In this document: positions 1-7,246 of the stretch, one piece after another
How the letters are laid out: each line of letters starts with the position of its first letter
How positions within the stretch are numbered: position 1 is the first letter of the stretch
Assembly (NCBI RefSeq): GCF_013403985.1
Contig: NZ_JABFDF010000002.1
Span: forward strand, 1-64,000
Origin: Winogradskyella ludwigii
Lineage (GTDB): Bacteria; Bacteroidota; Bacteroidia; Flavobacteriales; Flavobacteriaceae
Reading direction: 5' to 3'
Length of the DNA: 64,000 nt
Notes under the pieces: model-generated
Database searches by the model: none
What the model was told of the DNA's origin: nothing
What the model saw: only the letters and a program-made list of their open reading frames with translations
Program-made: the position numbers and the translations under genes

Positions 1-119
1 CTTCTAAACGGCTAAAAGAAATCTTTTGAACGTCTAAATATTAACCAAAAAGAGTCAACCTATATCAGTATAATACATCAACATTATTCATTCCTAGAAT
101 TCTATTCATAATTACGTAA

Positions 120-1250
120 ATGGAAATTAACTATAACATTGTCAGTTTAATCGATATACTCGGGTTAGTTCAAGGTGTGTTTTTAGGCTTGGTATTAATA
201 ATCGAGGGCAGACGCATAAAACCCAAGCTTTTTTTAGGCTTATTTTTAATTGCGTATTGCGCAGAACTCTTAAACTCAATCCTTCACGATTTAAACATTC
301 TTGAATCTGAACCTTGGTTGCTGTTTTTACCATTTAACTTTTTTTATTTAATACTTCCTTTATTCTATATATATGTTAAAGGAATTTCTAATATTAATTT
401 AACTAAAAAGAAAATTGTACTCATCCTTTTGCCTGGAATACTAGAATTTATAAGTTATACAGTACTTTTTATGCTAAGTGTGGGTACAAAAGTAAAATTG
501 CATAATTCAGAAAGTTTTTCTAATGTATTGTCTCTGATTGAAATATTATCATTTGCTTATTCAATATATTATATCTTTCTAACTATTAAATTCATTAATA
601 AGCAAAAAACAAAAGTTGAAGAATTTTACTCAAATACAGAAGGAAAATTACTCACTTGGGCAAAGGGTGTTCTTATGTTTCTGTTTACCTTTCTGATTAT
701 TATATTGTCTTCACTTTTTTTAGAAGGAATATTTTATGTTGATTACATCTATCCAGCCATTTCAATAATTAATGTCGTTTTTATTTTCTGGATAGGGATT
801 TCCGGTATAAAGCAGTCTAAGCTTTTTGTTACTAAAATCGCTAGTATTAAAAAGATAGACCATCAACAAAGTGATGTTAATGAAACCAATAATAGATTAA
901 AAACTAATAATAAAGATCATTATGAAAAGTTAATTGCATTAATGGATGATGAAAAATTATTTTTAGAGCCCAATTTATCTTTAGCAGATGTGTCTTTAAA
1001 ACTTAAAATAACGCAACGGAATTTATCGGAACTCATACGAGACGAGTCTGACAAAAACTTTAATCAATTTGTAAATCATTATCGAGTAGAAGAAGCAAAA
1101 AAGTTATTATTAGATACTTCAAACGATCATTTAAATATGTTAGGAATAGCTTTTGACTCAGGATTTAGCTCAAAAGCAACATTTTATAGTGTTTTTAAAA
1201 AACACACTTCCCTTACACCTACATCGTTTAAAAACAACACATTATCATAA
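120..1250 (+). CDS. Membrane-anchored AraC-family transcriptional regulator
   Basis: A 376-residue protein with two parts. Residues about 10-230 are a series of hydrophobic segments that read as about seven membrane helices. Residues about 270-372 are an AraC/XylS-type DNA-binding domain with two helix-turn-helix units; the second contains the typical pattern IAFDSGFSSKATFYSVFKKH followed by TPTSF. In Bacteroidota such 7TM-AraC proteins are thought to sense a signal at the membrane and act on nearby genes; the ligand is unknown. The ATG at 120 follows an AT-rich leader. A 12-base-arm palindrome (1279-1303) lies just downstream and may be an operator or part of a terminator. The family is certain; the target genes are not. 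Confidence 0.85.
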   Translation: MEINYNIVSLIDILGLVQGVFLGLVLIIEGRRIKPKLFLGLFLIAYCAELLNSILHDLNILESEPWLLFLPFNFFYLILPLFYIYVKGISNINLTKKKIVLILLPGILEFISYTVLFMLSVGTKVKLHNSESFSNVLSLIEILSFAYSIYYIFLTIKFINKQKTKVEEFYSNTEGKLLTWAKGVLMFLFTFLIIILSSLFLEGIFYVDYIYPAISIINVVFIFWIGISGIKQSKLFVTKIASIKKIDHQQSDVNETNNRLKTNNKDHYEKLIALMDDEKLFLEPNLSLADVSLKLKITQRNLSELIRDESDKNFNQFVNHYRVEEAKKLLLDTSNDHLNMLGIAFDSGFSSKATFYSVFKKHTSLTPTSFKNNTLS

Positions 1251-1278
1251 AACTACACGAGTCTATAATTATGTAATA

Positions 1279-1303
1279 AGTCTAGAAAACGGTTTTCTAG
1301 ACT
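1279..1303. promoter_or_regulatory. Perfect 12-base-arm palindrome between regulator and small membrane gene
   Basis: The arms 1279-1290 and 1292-1303 are exact reverse complements around one central base (AGTCTAGAAAAC, then GTTTTCTAGACT). It sits 29 bases after the AraC stop and about 40 bases upstream of the TAnnTTTG box at 1345. It could be a terminator stem for the regulator gene, since a run of T follows at 1312-1318. It could also be an operator for the next transcript; exact dyads with so small a centre are typical of dimer-binding sites. Confidence 0.5.
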
Positions 1304-1344
1304 CAACAAGCCTTTTTTAAGACTTAAAAAATAGTCCTTGGCCG

Positions 1345-1352
1345 TATCTTTG
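1345..1352 (+). promoter_or_regulatory. Bacteroidota -7 promoter box
   Basis: TATCTTTG matches the TAnnTTTG consensus of the Bacteroidota primary sigma factor and lies 26 bases upstream of the ATG at 1378. No clear TTG is seen at -33, so the palindrome upstream may mark an activator or repressor site. Confidence 0.55.
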
Positions 1353-1377
1353 CACCAGCAAATCAAGAATTAGAATT

Positions 1378-1581
1378 ATGAAGACTAATAAACTGACTTT
1401 GATGGTAATAATCTTTATCTGGATTCTTTTCATTTCTTGGGAATTACTTATAACAGAATGGAGTCTTATAAAAAACAAAGATGCATTTAGGGTAGACCTA
1501 CTTATTATTTTTCCACTACTTCAGTTTATTACAATTTATACATTAATTAAAGTATTTAGTAAAACCAAAATAACAAAATAA
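1378..1581 (+). CDS. Small two-helix membrane protein
   Basis: A 67-residue protein not recognised as a known family. It has two hydrophobic stretches (about residues 6-25 and 36-60) separated by a short polar loop, with a lysine-rich C-terminus, so it is probably an inner-membrane protein with both ends in the cytoplasm. It has its own TAnnTTTG promoter box at 1345 and lies 35 bases ahead of the lipoprotein gene at 1617, so the two may be co-transcribed. Function unknown. Confidence 0.6.
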   Translation: MKTNKLTLMVIIFIWILFISWELLITEWSLIKNKDAFRVDLLIIFPLLQFITIYTLIKVFSKTKITK

Positions 1582-1616
1582 ATAATTGCGCAAAAGTGCG
1601 CTAAAAATTAAAAAAA

Positions 1617-2381
1617 ATGAAAATTAAAAATTTATTTAAAACAGTAATTTGCTTATTAACTTTAAGCTTAACATTTAGTTGTTCTAGCGATGATGATTCT
1701 ATGAATCCACCAACAGATAATAGTAGCTTTACAACTAATTCCAACACAGATTTTTTTATAAATTTTGATGGGACTGTAAATCTAATAGTTTCGGGAACTT
1801 TTCAAGAAGATAGTGGTTTTGGGACAGTAACAGACAGAGGTTTTGTTTATGGTACTTCATCTAACCCTGAAGTTGGTGCTAATAATACTTCAGGTATATC
1901 TGGTAGTAATTCTGATGCAACAGGCTATATAGAAAATTTAACAAGTGGTCAAACTTATTTTATAAGAGGTTATTTTGAATACAGTGATGGCACTTATTTC
2001 TATGGAAACGAGATACAAGCAAGTACTGATGTTGATGCGAGTACTAGTAGAAATGTTACTATAGATATAGAATCAGACGCGTTTTTAATTCAGACAGACT
2101 TTATCACAGTAACATTAAATATTAATAATGTTGTTAAAGAAATGCCTATAGAATTTGGTGTTGAATATAGTGTAAATAGCGATTTCACTAACAGTAGTAC
2201 AAATGCAATTGAGAATTTTGATGGTATACATAACGAAGGTACTATTGTAATTACTAGTTATTCTGCTGTAGCAGAACCTCTAATGTCAGGAACTCAATAC
2301 TATTTTAGGCCATACGTAAAATATGCTGACAATACAGTAACAAATGGCGGAACTAGTATAGCTAATTTCGCTACAAACTAA
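1617..2381 (+). CDS. Surface lipoprotein with fibronectin-III-like repeats
   Basis: A 254-residue protein with a lipoprotein signal peptide; the lipobox ends in LTFSC with Cys22 as the lipidation site, followed by SSDDD. Such an acidic stretch after the cysteine fits Bacteroidota lipoproteins exported to the outer surface. The mature part is Ser/Thr/Asn-rich and contains two similar modules (about residues 45-135 and 150-250) with the pattern GFVYGTS...L.SGQTYFIRGYF..., which resembles the fibronectin-III-like fold common in flavobacterial surface proteins. No catalytic motif is visible. It is followed by a hairpin element with an inner terminator-like stem (2428-2458). Confidence 0.7.
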   Translation: MKIKNLFKTVICLLTLSLTFSCSSDDDSMNPPTDNSSFTTNSNTDFFINFDGTVNLIVSGTFQEDSGFGTVTDRGFVYGTSSNPEVGANNTSGISGSNSDATGYIENLTSGQTYFIRGYFEYSDGTYFYGNEIQASTDVDASTSRNVTIDIESDAFLIQTDFITVTLNINNVVKEMPIEFGVEYSVNSDFTNSSTNAIENFDGIHNEGTIVITSYSAVAEPLMSGTQYYFRPYVKYADNTVTNGGTSIANFATN

Positions 2382-2400
2382 ATAGAATAAAACGTTTGCT

Positions 2401-2527
2401 AACAACGTATATAAAAAATAGCTAATTAAGCGCAAATCATAATGGTTTGCGCTTTTTTAATATCTTTAGGCAAAGAGAAAAGTATTGAATACCTAAACGC
2501 TACTTTTCATATACAAGACCGTTGTGC
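2401..2527. repeat. Hairpin element E1 (cassette-boundary-like)
   Basis: Left arm TATATAAAAAATAGC (2408-2422) pairs at 13 of 15 positions with right arm 2499-2513. Outside it ACAAC (2402-2406) pairs with GTTGT (2521-2525). The right side carries CAAGACCGT (2514-2522), so about six bases stay unpaired on one side only. The loop holds an exact 9-bp stem (2428-2454). Element E2 at 5651-5790 has the same layout and the same CAAGACCGT with different arm sequences. It resembles, but does not match, integron attC sites. Confidence 0.6.
2428..2458 (+). terminator. Intrinsic terminator inside hairpin element E1
   Basis: AAGCGCAAA (2428-2436) and TTTGCGCTT (2446-2454) form a perfect 9-bp stem with a 9-base loop, followed by a T run. 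It would end transcription from the lipoprotein gene at 1617-2381. Confidence 0.75.
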
Positions 2528-2594
2528 AACATATGAACGATGAACTTTCCTGAAATAGGTTGACTAAAAATTAAACCATTAATTATAGTCACTT

Positions 2595-2699
2595 ATGAAA
2601 ACACAAAATGAACACTGGCGAAAAAAAAGCTACCAAAAAGCCACTTTAGAGACCAAACTTTTAGTCGTTGACCAAATCAAGTTTGGGCATCTGATATAA
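2595..2699 (+). pseudogene. IS3 orfA N-terminal fragment
   Basis: A 34-codon frame begins with MKTQNEHW and continues RKKSYQKATLETKLLVVDQI, which reads as the N-terminus of a Bacteroidota IS3-type OrfA (helix-turn-helix protein). After about 28 codons it runs out of frame into orfB sequence and stops at 2697. The helix-turn-helix core and the leucine-zipper region are missing. Confidence 0.6.
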
Positions 2700-3163
2700 C
2701 ATACATTAGAACAATAAAAGGATTTTGTTATCTAGCTTTAATAACAGACATGTACTCTAGGAAAATAGTTGGTTATGACCTAAGTGATAGCCTAGAGCTT
2801 AAAGGATGCGTGAGAGCCATAAATAAGGCCATTTATCAAGCTAAAAACATTAAAGGACTAATACACCACTCTGATAGAGGAATACAGTATTGTAGCAACG
2901 TATACACACAAATACTCAAAAGAAAAAAGATAGATATTAGTATGACAGAGGAAAATCATTGTTACGAAAATGCGATGGCAGAACGTGTAAATGGCATCTT
3001 AAAAGATGAGTTCTATCTAGACCAAACCTTTGAAAACGTAGCACACGCAAAGAGAGCTGCAAAAAATGCAATTAATTTATACAACGAAATAAGATTACAC
3101 TTATCTTTAGATTATAAAACACCAAATATGGTATACAAATTATCAGCCTACATTCAATTTTAA
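2672..3163 (+). pseudogene. IS3-family transposase OrfB, C-terminal part
   Basis: The open frame begins at 2672, right after a stop, and reads PNQVWASDITYI, the start of the rve integrase core; the first internal ATG is at 2750. The catalytic triad is visible: D in SDITYI, D in HHSDRGIQYCS and, 35 residues later, E in NAMAERVNGILKDE. The catalytic core is therefore intact, but the N-terminal half of OrfB (HTH_21 region and the -1 frameshift start) is gone. The end YNEIRLHLSLDYKTPNMVY matches the family C-terminus. The fragment may still be translated from ATG 2750 as 137 residues lacking the first Asp, and then could not be active. Confidence 0.85.
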
Positions 3164-3223
3164 CCTGTAGCCATATTTCAGGACTAGACATTGGCAAAAA
3201 GCAATCTAACTAAAACAAAAATT

Positions 3224-3445
3224 ATGAAAAAAAACAATTTCTATTATTTTAAAAAAGCCATTATTTTGAGTATTCCAATTGCAGTATTTGTAATTGTTCG
3301 TGACTTATTTGATATTGGACTTTATGACATTTCTGCTATTATGAAAACATTTGCAAAAGGACTTTTTGTTGGAATTATAACTGGTGTCATTTTAGGGATT
3401 ATAAATATTTTCGCAAAAGTTGAGACATTTATGAAAAAGAAATGA
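3224..3445 (+). CDS. Small membrane protein, unknown function
   Basis: A 73-residue protein starting MKKNNFYYFKKAI, with two hydrophobic helices (about residues 11-28 and 44-65) and a lysine-rich C-terminus (ETFMKKK). The frame is open from a TTG at 3191, but the ATG at 3224, preceded by an A-rich leader, is the better start. The gene lies just outside the right end of the IS3 remnant, so its own promoter may have been displaced by the insertion. Not recognised as a known family. Confidence 0.5.
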   Translation: MKKNNFYYFKKAIILSIPIAVFVIVRDLFDIGLYDISAIMKTFAKGLFVGIITGVILGIINIFAKVETFMKKK

Positions 3446-3505
3446 AACGAAAAATAGAGTTTTTAGCTTGTTTGTAAAATTGAAATCTGAACTGTAAGAC
3501 TAAAC

Positions 3506-3554
3506 CCGAATTGAATTAGGAGTAAGCAAGTTGCGGATTTGCTCACTCAATCGG
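3506..3554. repeat. Imperfect hairpin between two tiny membrane genes
   Basis: GTAAGCAA (3522-3529) pairs with the TTGCTCAC side (3539-3546), and outside it CCGAATTGA pairs with TCAATCGG, with a one-sided bulge. No T run follows, so it is not a normal terminator. It may be a degenerate relative of the hairpin elements at 2401 and 5651, but the CAAGACCGT motif is absent. Confidence 0.3.
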
Positions 3555-3594
3555 AATTGAAAAGAATAATATTAATAAACTTAACAAATAAAAA

Positions 3595-3771
3595 ATGATG
3601 AAATTATTACAAGGGTTTGGCTATTCTATATTATTTATTTTATTAGGAATTTATATTCTAAACACGAATGATTCAACTCTTGGAAAAATAATCGGAACAA
3701 GTTGTATTGTGTTTTTTAGTGGACTACTATTATGGGCAATATATAAAAAAACTAAAAATTCAAGTAAATAA
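3595..3771 (+). CDS. Tiny membrane protein (58 residues)
   Basis: The frame opens with two adjacent ATGs (3595 and 3598) after an A-rich leader and stops at 3769-3771. The product starts MMKLLQGFGYSILFILLGIY and has two hydrophobic helices joined by a short polar loop (NTNDSTLGK), ending in KKTKNSSK. The hydrophobic pattern and the positive tail support a real inner-membrane protein, although it is short. No family recognised. It lies between imperfect hairpins in the cassette-like part of the window. Confidence 0.45.
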   Translation: MMKLLQGFGYSILFILLGIYILNTNDSTLGKIIGTSCIVFFSGLLLWAIYKKTKNSSK

Positions 3772-3805
3772 GTTGCATCTCTAAAAAAAACAACGAAATG
3801 GCAAT

Positions 3806-3817
3806 ACCGTTATATGC
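3806..3817. repeat. Short boundary motif related to hairpin element E2
   Basis: ACCGTTATATGC here contains GTTATATGC, the exact reverse complement of GCATATAAC at 5651-5659, the outer left end of hairpin E2. The two copies bracket the YHYH lipoprotein and its partner (3932-5511) in inverted orientation. The rest of the 3772-3931 gap is A-rich with nothing else recognisable. Confidence 0.35.
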
Positions 3818-3931
3818 TATTAAAAAAAAAGAAAACCTCATAAAAAAATTTAAAAAAAACTAACTTGCACAAGGTCTTTTTAATAAGAAGACATCTAAAA
3901 TAGAATATATTAAATTAAAACTTATAAAGTT

Positions 3932-4906
3932 ATGAAAATTAAACTAACATCAATGCGCTTTATTGCCTTATCCTTATCACTTTTTATAATGGCTTTAGGT
4001 TTAGAATCATGTAGTTCTGATGATAATTCGGATGCAGATGAGGAAACGGACAATTCAGAATGTGTTCAACAAGAATTGGCAGAAGGAAGTGGAGTTTGTG
4101 ATACACAATTAGCTTTTGATTCATCTGTAACAATTAGTATTGATGGAACTGATAGGGTTATCACAACTAATAGTATTCCTGATCATTTAGTAGGAACCTT
4201 TATTAATGGAGATATTACCGAACAGAATGAAACTTATACAATAACTACAGATCCTGAACTTACAGGAAATTTAATTTCGCTAGAGGGCGATAATGGTCCT
4301 GAATATATTTTTGGTGTCTTATTAGATGGTGTTGAATTAGACCCTATTGCAGCTGAACCTTGGCCACATAGTGATCTTGGAGTTATGGATCCTGATGTAA
4401 ATTGGGATTGGAATTTAGAAGCATTAAATGTTCCAATAGGTTTAGACTGTAACTACTCACATGTTCAACCTACTGGTAAATATCATCATCATGGTACACC
4501 AACATTATATGATTTAGTTGCAGATGCCGACGGAACTGAAATGGTACAAGTTGGATGGGCTGCTGATGGTTATCCTATTTATTATAAATACGCATACACT
4601 GATGCTGATGATAGTAGCTCTGCTGTTATAGAAATGACCTCAAGTTATGAATTGTTAACAGGCGATAGACCTGGAGATGGTGTATCGGCACCTTGTTCTG
4701 AGTACAATGGTGCATATTCTGCAGATTACGAGTATGTTGATGGACTCGGAACTCTTGATGAGGCGAATGGAAGAACAGGTGTAACCCCTGAGTTTCCTAA
4801 TGGTACATTTTATTATATATTGACTGATGGTGATTCTTTTCCAAGTATCCCAAGATACTTTAGAGGAACACCTTCTGATGACTTCCAACAAGGGCCAGGG
4901 AATTAA
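3932..4906 (+). CDS. YHYH-domain lipoprotein
   Basis: A 324-residue lipoprotein; the signal peptide ends in LESC with Cys27 as the lipid anchor, followed by SSDDNSDADEE, typical of surface-exposed flavobacterial lipoproteins. The central region carries the histidine-rich YHYH signature (CNYSHVQPTGKYHHHGTP, with YHHH at residues 184-187) and the neighbouring pattern GWAADGYPIYY, both characteristic of the YHYH domain. The C-terminal part ends ...FYYILTDGDSFPSIPRYFRGTP, also a family feature. The histidines could bind a metal, but the biochemical role of the domain is unknown to me. It is followed after 26 bases by a secreted single-helix protein and probably forms an operon with it. Confidence 0.85.
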   Translation: MKIKLTSMRFIALSLSLFIMALGLESCSSDDNSDADEETDNSECVQQELAEGSGVCDTQLAFDSSVTISIDGTDRVITTNSIPDHLVGTFINGDITEQNETYTITTDPELTGNLISLEGDNGPEYIFGVLLDGVELDPIAAEPWPHSDLGVMDPDVNWDWNLEALNVPIGLDCNYSHVQPTGKYHHHGTPTLYDLVADADGTEMVQVGWAADGYPIYYKYAYTDADDSSSAVIEMTSSYELLTGDRPGDGVSAPCSEYNGAYSADYEYVDGLGTLDEANGRTGVTPEFPNGTFYYILTDGDSFPSIPRYFRGTPSDDFQQGPGN

Positions 4907-4932
4907 AAAAAATCTTAAAAAACGAATCAAAT

Positions 4933-5511
4933 ATGTATAAATTATATTTATCATGTTTATTCTTTATCATGTGTATACCTTTTACGTATGCACATGATTC
5001 TGATATAGCTTATTTTGATATTACAACAGAAGGTACTCAAACTATAATTCATGCTGAATTTTCATGGAGTATTCGAAATGCCTTAATTGCATTCGATTCT
5101 AATTATAATAATGCTAAAACAATAGAAGATATTAATGACATATTTTTACGTTACACCAAAGAGAAGTTAAAAATTTTTGACACAAAAGACAAACAATTAC
5201 ATTTATTAAAAGTTGTTCTTGAAAAGAATAATGAAGAACATAACCATGCCACACGTTACACATTAATATTCGAGGGTTCAGATATTAGTAAAGTTTCAAA
5301 TACCATGATGTTTGAACAGAGTAACTCTCAAAAAAACTATCATTGGTATGTAAACAAGGACGGAAAAAAGGAAGAAGCAATTACAGACAACACTGCTTCA
5401 TCTTTTAATATCACCACAGAAACTGCTAGTTATTTAAAATATTATTTAATTGTTGGTGCAATACTGTTGTTAAGTTTACTGATTTTTTCTTTTAAAAGAA
5501 AGACAAGGTAA
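4933..5511 (+). CDS. Secreted protein with C-terminal membrane anchor, YHYH partner
   Basis: A 192-residue protein with a clear signal peptide (residues 1-20, cleavage likely after TYA) and a single C-terminal hydrophobic helix (about 167-186) followed by FKRKTR. This suggests a periplasmic domain held to the inner membrane. The extracytoplasmic domain (HDSDIAYFDI... onwards) reads as a beta-rich domain with some likeness to small flavobacterial proteins that precede HupE-type or DUF6702-type genes, but I cannot assign it to a family. It follows the YHYH gene at 26 bases, so the two are probably co-transcribed and may act together. Confidence 0.6.
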   Translation: MYKLYLSCLFFIMCIPFTYAHDSDIAYFDITTEGTQTIIHAEFSWSIRNALIAFDSNYNNAKTIEDINDIFLRYTKEKLKIFDTKDKQLHLLKVVLEKNNEEHNHATRYTLIFEGSDISKVSNTMMFEQSNSQKNYHWYVNKDGKKEEAITDNTASSFNITTETASYLKYYLIVGAILLLSLLIFSFKRKTR

Positions 5512-5650
5512 ATTGTAATAAAATAGAATTTATGCTAACTATAGTAAAAGATTCTATTAATTTTTAAGAGCCAAATTAGATTGAAAATTATACTTGTGGA
5601 AAAAATCATGTTATGATATCTGTGAAATTGAATAAACTACTGATTAAACA

Positions 5651-5790
5651 GCATATAACACCGTGTATAATTAATTGCTTTTTTTAGATTACGTGTGAAA
5701 ATTCCGCTGGAATTTTCTCAGGTTCGTTCAATTTTTGCTAAATTACTTGCTAAACCACGCAACTAATTTATACACAAGACCGTAAGCGTA
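5651..5790. repeat. Hairpin element E2 (cassette-boundary-like)
   Basis: Left arm GTGTATAATTAATTGC (5663-5678) pairs with right arm 5759-5775 with one mismatch and one bulged base. The right arm is followed by CAAGACCGT (5775-5783), identical to E1 at 2514-2522 and again creating a one-sided unpaired stretch. The loop holds an exact 9-bp stem GAAAATTCC/GGAATTTTC (5697-5717). The 5512-5874 gap holds this element and part of a 44-base direct repeat, but no gene. Confidence 0.65.
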
Positions 5791-5822
5791 ACTTCAAAAT
5801 CTATTCTTATAATTCTTAATTC

Positions 5823-5866
5823 AACTCAGAAGACCACAACCAGACATTATCAATTACACCTTGTTT
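5823..5866 (+). repeat. 44-base direct repeat, copy A
   Basis: A 44-base stretch just upstream of the lipoprotein gene at 5875 recurs at 6332-6375 with 7 differences. The copies lie about 509 bases apart on either side of that gene, which is the pattern left by a segmental duplication or a mobile cassette boundary. Confidence 0.6.
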
Positions 5867-5874
5867 AACACCTT

Positions 5875-6288
5875 ATGAGAAATTTAACTATCATTTTAAC
5901 TTTTATAACTCTATTCTTGAGCTGTACTTATGAAGAAGGCGGAATTAATGACGAAATGAAAACGAAACTTATTTCCTTTGGACAAGAAACAATTGGTTAT
6001 GCTAATGCTGAAAATAATACGCATGGAAAAGTTATAGAGAAAAGGAATAATGGAATTTTGACTTTGACCTATTTTACTGAAGAAACGGGTTGTCCCCATT
6101 TTGAAGGAGGATACAAAATAATCAACAAAACTTTGACCCTTTATTATCAGGATGTGTATTTTCAACCTTTAAAATGCATTGATTTTTTTAAATTGGAATA
6201 TAAAATAAAGGATGAAAATATTAATTATGAAAACATTAAAGTTGTAAGGCTAAAACCAATAAAAAAAGGATTAAGTGTTAAAGACTAA
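5875..6288 (+). CDS. Small lipoprotein, unknown function
   Basis: A 137-residue protein with a short lipoprotein signal peptide ending in LFLSC (Cys17 lipidated), followed by TYEEGG. The mature part has alternating beta-like segments and two further cysteines (in EETGCPHFEGG and PLKCIDFF) that could form a disulfide in the periplasm. No family recognised. It is flanked by the two copies of a 44-base direct repeat and by hairpin E2, so it may have been acquired as a unit. Confidence 0.55.
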   Translation: MRNLTIILTFITLFLSCTYEEGGINDEMKTKLISFGQETIGYANAENNTHGKVIEKRNNGILTLTYFTEETGCPHFEGGYKIINKTLTLYYQDVYFQPLKCIDFFKLEYKIKDENINYENIKVVRLKPIKKGLSVKD

Positions 6289-6331
6289 AAAAACAAACCA
6301 TAAGTACATCAAAGCGCTCACTTCCTTTTTT

Positions 6332-6375
6332 AACTCAAAAGACCATAATCTCACATTATCAATTGCATCTTGTTT
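6332..6375 (+). repeat. 44-base direct repeat, copy B
   Basis: Second copy of the repeat at 5823-5866 (37 of 44 bases identical). It lies downstream of the lipoprotein gene and upstream of the cupin lipoprotein gene at 6520. The surrounding 6289-6519 gap holds no other recognisable element. Confidence 0.6.
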
Positions 6376-6519
6376 TTCATAATTTTTTCGAAAATTGAAA
6401 ATAAAATAGTGATGATATTCTTAATTCTTAAAATCGGATTAAAAATAAAACAGGCATTCGCAATCCACATTTGATTCCACTATATTTAGATTAACTTTTA
6501 TCTTAAAATCAAATATTTT

Positions 6520-7218
6520 ATGAAACATATTATGCTTTCATGTACTGTAATTATTGGTGTTTTATTATCTAGTTGTGCCAATAAAACCGAACAAACCACA
6601 GTTGTAGAATCTAAAACAGAAATTAAAAAAGACGTAAAAAAAGAATTAAAATTTACCAATGCGCAATTCTATGATGCAGATGGAAAATTTTTAGAAGAAA
6701 AAGCAAAAGACGCTTTAATGGAAATGCTTGAATATCATAATTATCCAATTTTTGATGGTTTAAGAGAAAAAATATGGCTTACAGATTATAACCAAGGTAA
6801 TTATGCCCAATTAGGTTTGGCTTCTGTAATGTTTGTGAATAATACAGAAGACAAATATATGCTAATGGATATCTTCTTATTACCCAATCAAATGCTTGGC
6901 GAACACATGCATTTTGCTGCCGAAGGTAATCCTGTAAAAATGGAAGGTTGGCAAGTAAGACATGGCAAAAGTTATATTGTAGGTATTGGAGAAAACAATC
7001 GTGATCAATTTCCGCAAGTTGTAGTCCCAAAAGAACATTGGGATGGTAAAGTTACCTCCAACTATATTATTGAAGCTGAAGAAGGTGATTTTGCGTCATT
7101 AGCAAAAGCGGAATCTCCACACTGGCAAATGGCAGGACCTGAAGGTGTGGTAATTACAGAAGTAGGAAATGTGCACACAAATTCTGGAGTGCTTAGATCT
7201 GACCCTAAAATGAATTAA
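6520..7218 (+). CDS. Cupin-domain lipoprotein, sugar-isomerase-like
   Basis: A 232-residue lipoprotein (lipobox LLSSC, Cys19) with a lysine-rich linker before the mature domain. The core is a cupin: the pattern LLPNQMLGEHMH (E128, H129, H131) followed by NPVKMEGWQVRHG gives the usual His/His/Glu metal set, and ESPHWQMAGPEGVVITEVGNVH supplies the second cupin motif. The arrangement resembles the D-lyxose isomerase-like cupins, which act on free sugars, but those are cytoplasmic, so a periplasmic sugar-related role is only an inference. It is followed after 28 bases by the TfoX-like gene. Confidence 0.7.
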   Translation: MKHIMLSCTVIIGVLLSSCANKTEQTTVVESKTEIKKDVKKELKFTNAQFYDADGKFLEEKAKDALMEMLEYHNYPIFDGLREKIWLTDYNQGNYAQLGLASVMFVNNTEDKYMLMDIFLLPNQMLGEHMHFAAEGNPVKMEGWQVRHGKSYIVGIGENNRDQFPQVVVPKEHWDGKVTSNYIIEAEEGDFASLAKAESPHWQMAGPEGVVITEVGNVHTNSGVLRSDPKMN

Positions 7219-7246
7219 TACGATTTCCCTTAATAAAAAAACCTTC

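Larger units (their letters stand above)
2548..3183 (+). mobile_element. IS3-family insertion sequence remnant
   Basis: Both ends are visible: TCCTGAAATA at 2548-2557 and its exact reverse complement TATTTCAGGA at 3174-3183, with weaker similarity continuing inward. Inside are the start of orfA and the end of orfB, with the middle deleted. At about 636 bases the element is roughly half the usual 1.2-1.5 kb of IS3 elements. No convincing 3-4 base target duplication is seen outside the ends. It cannot make a full transposase and is probably immobile, unless mobilised from elsewhere through its ends. Confidence 0.8.

Noticed and set aside
2536-3190. Target-site duplication around the IS3 remnant
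   Set aside because: The bases outside the two ends share at most two letters, so no duplication can be claimed.
2401-5790. Reading E1 and E2 as canonical integron attC sites
   Set aside because: The outer boxes do not satisfy RYYYAAC/GTTRRRY, no integron integrase is in the window, and the loops contain ordinary stems. Only the general layout is similar.
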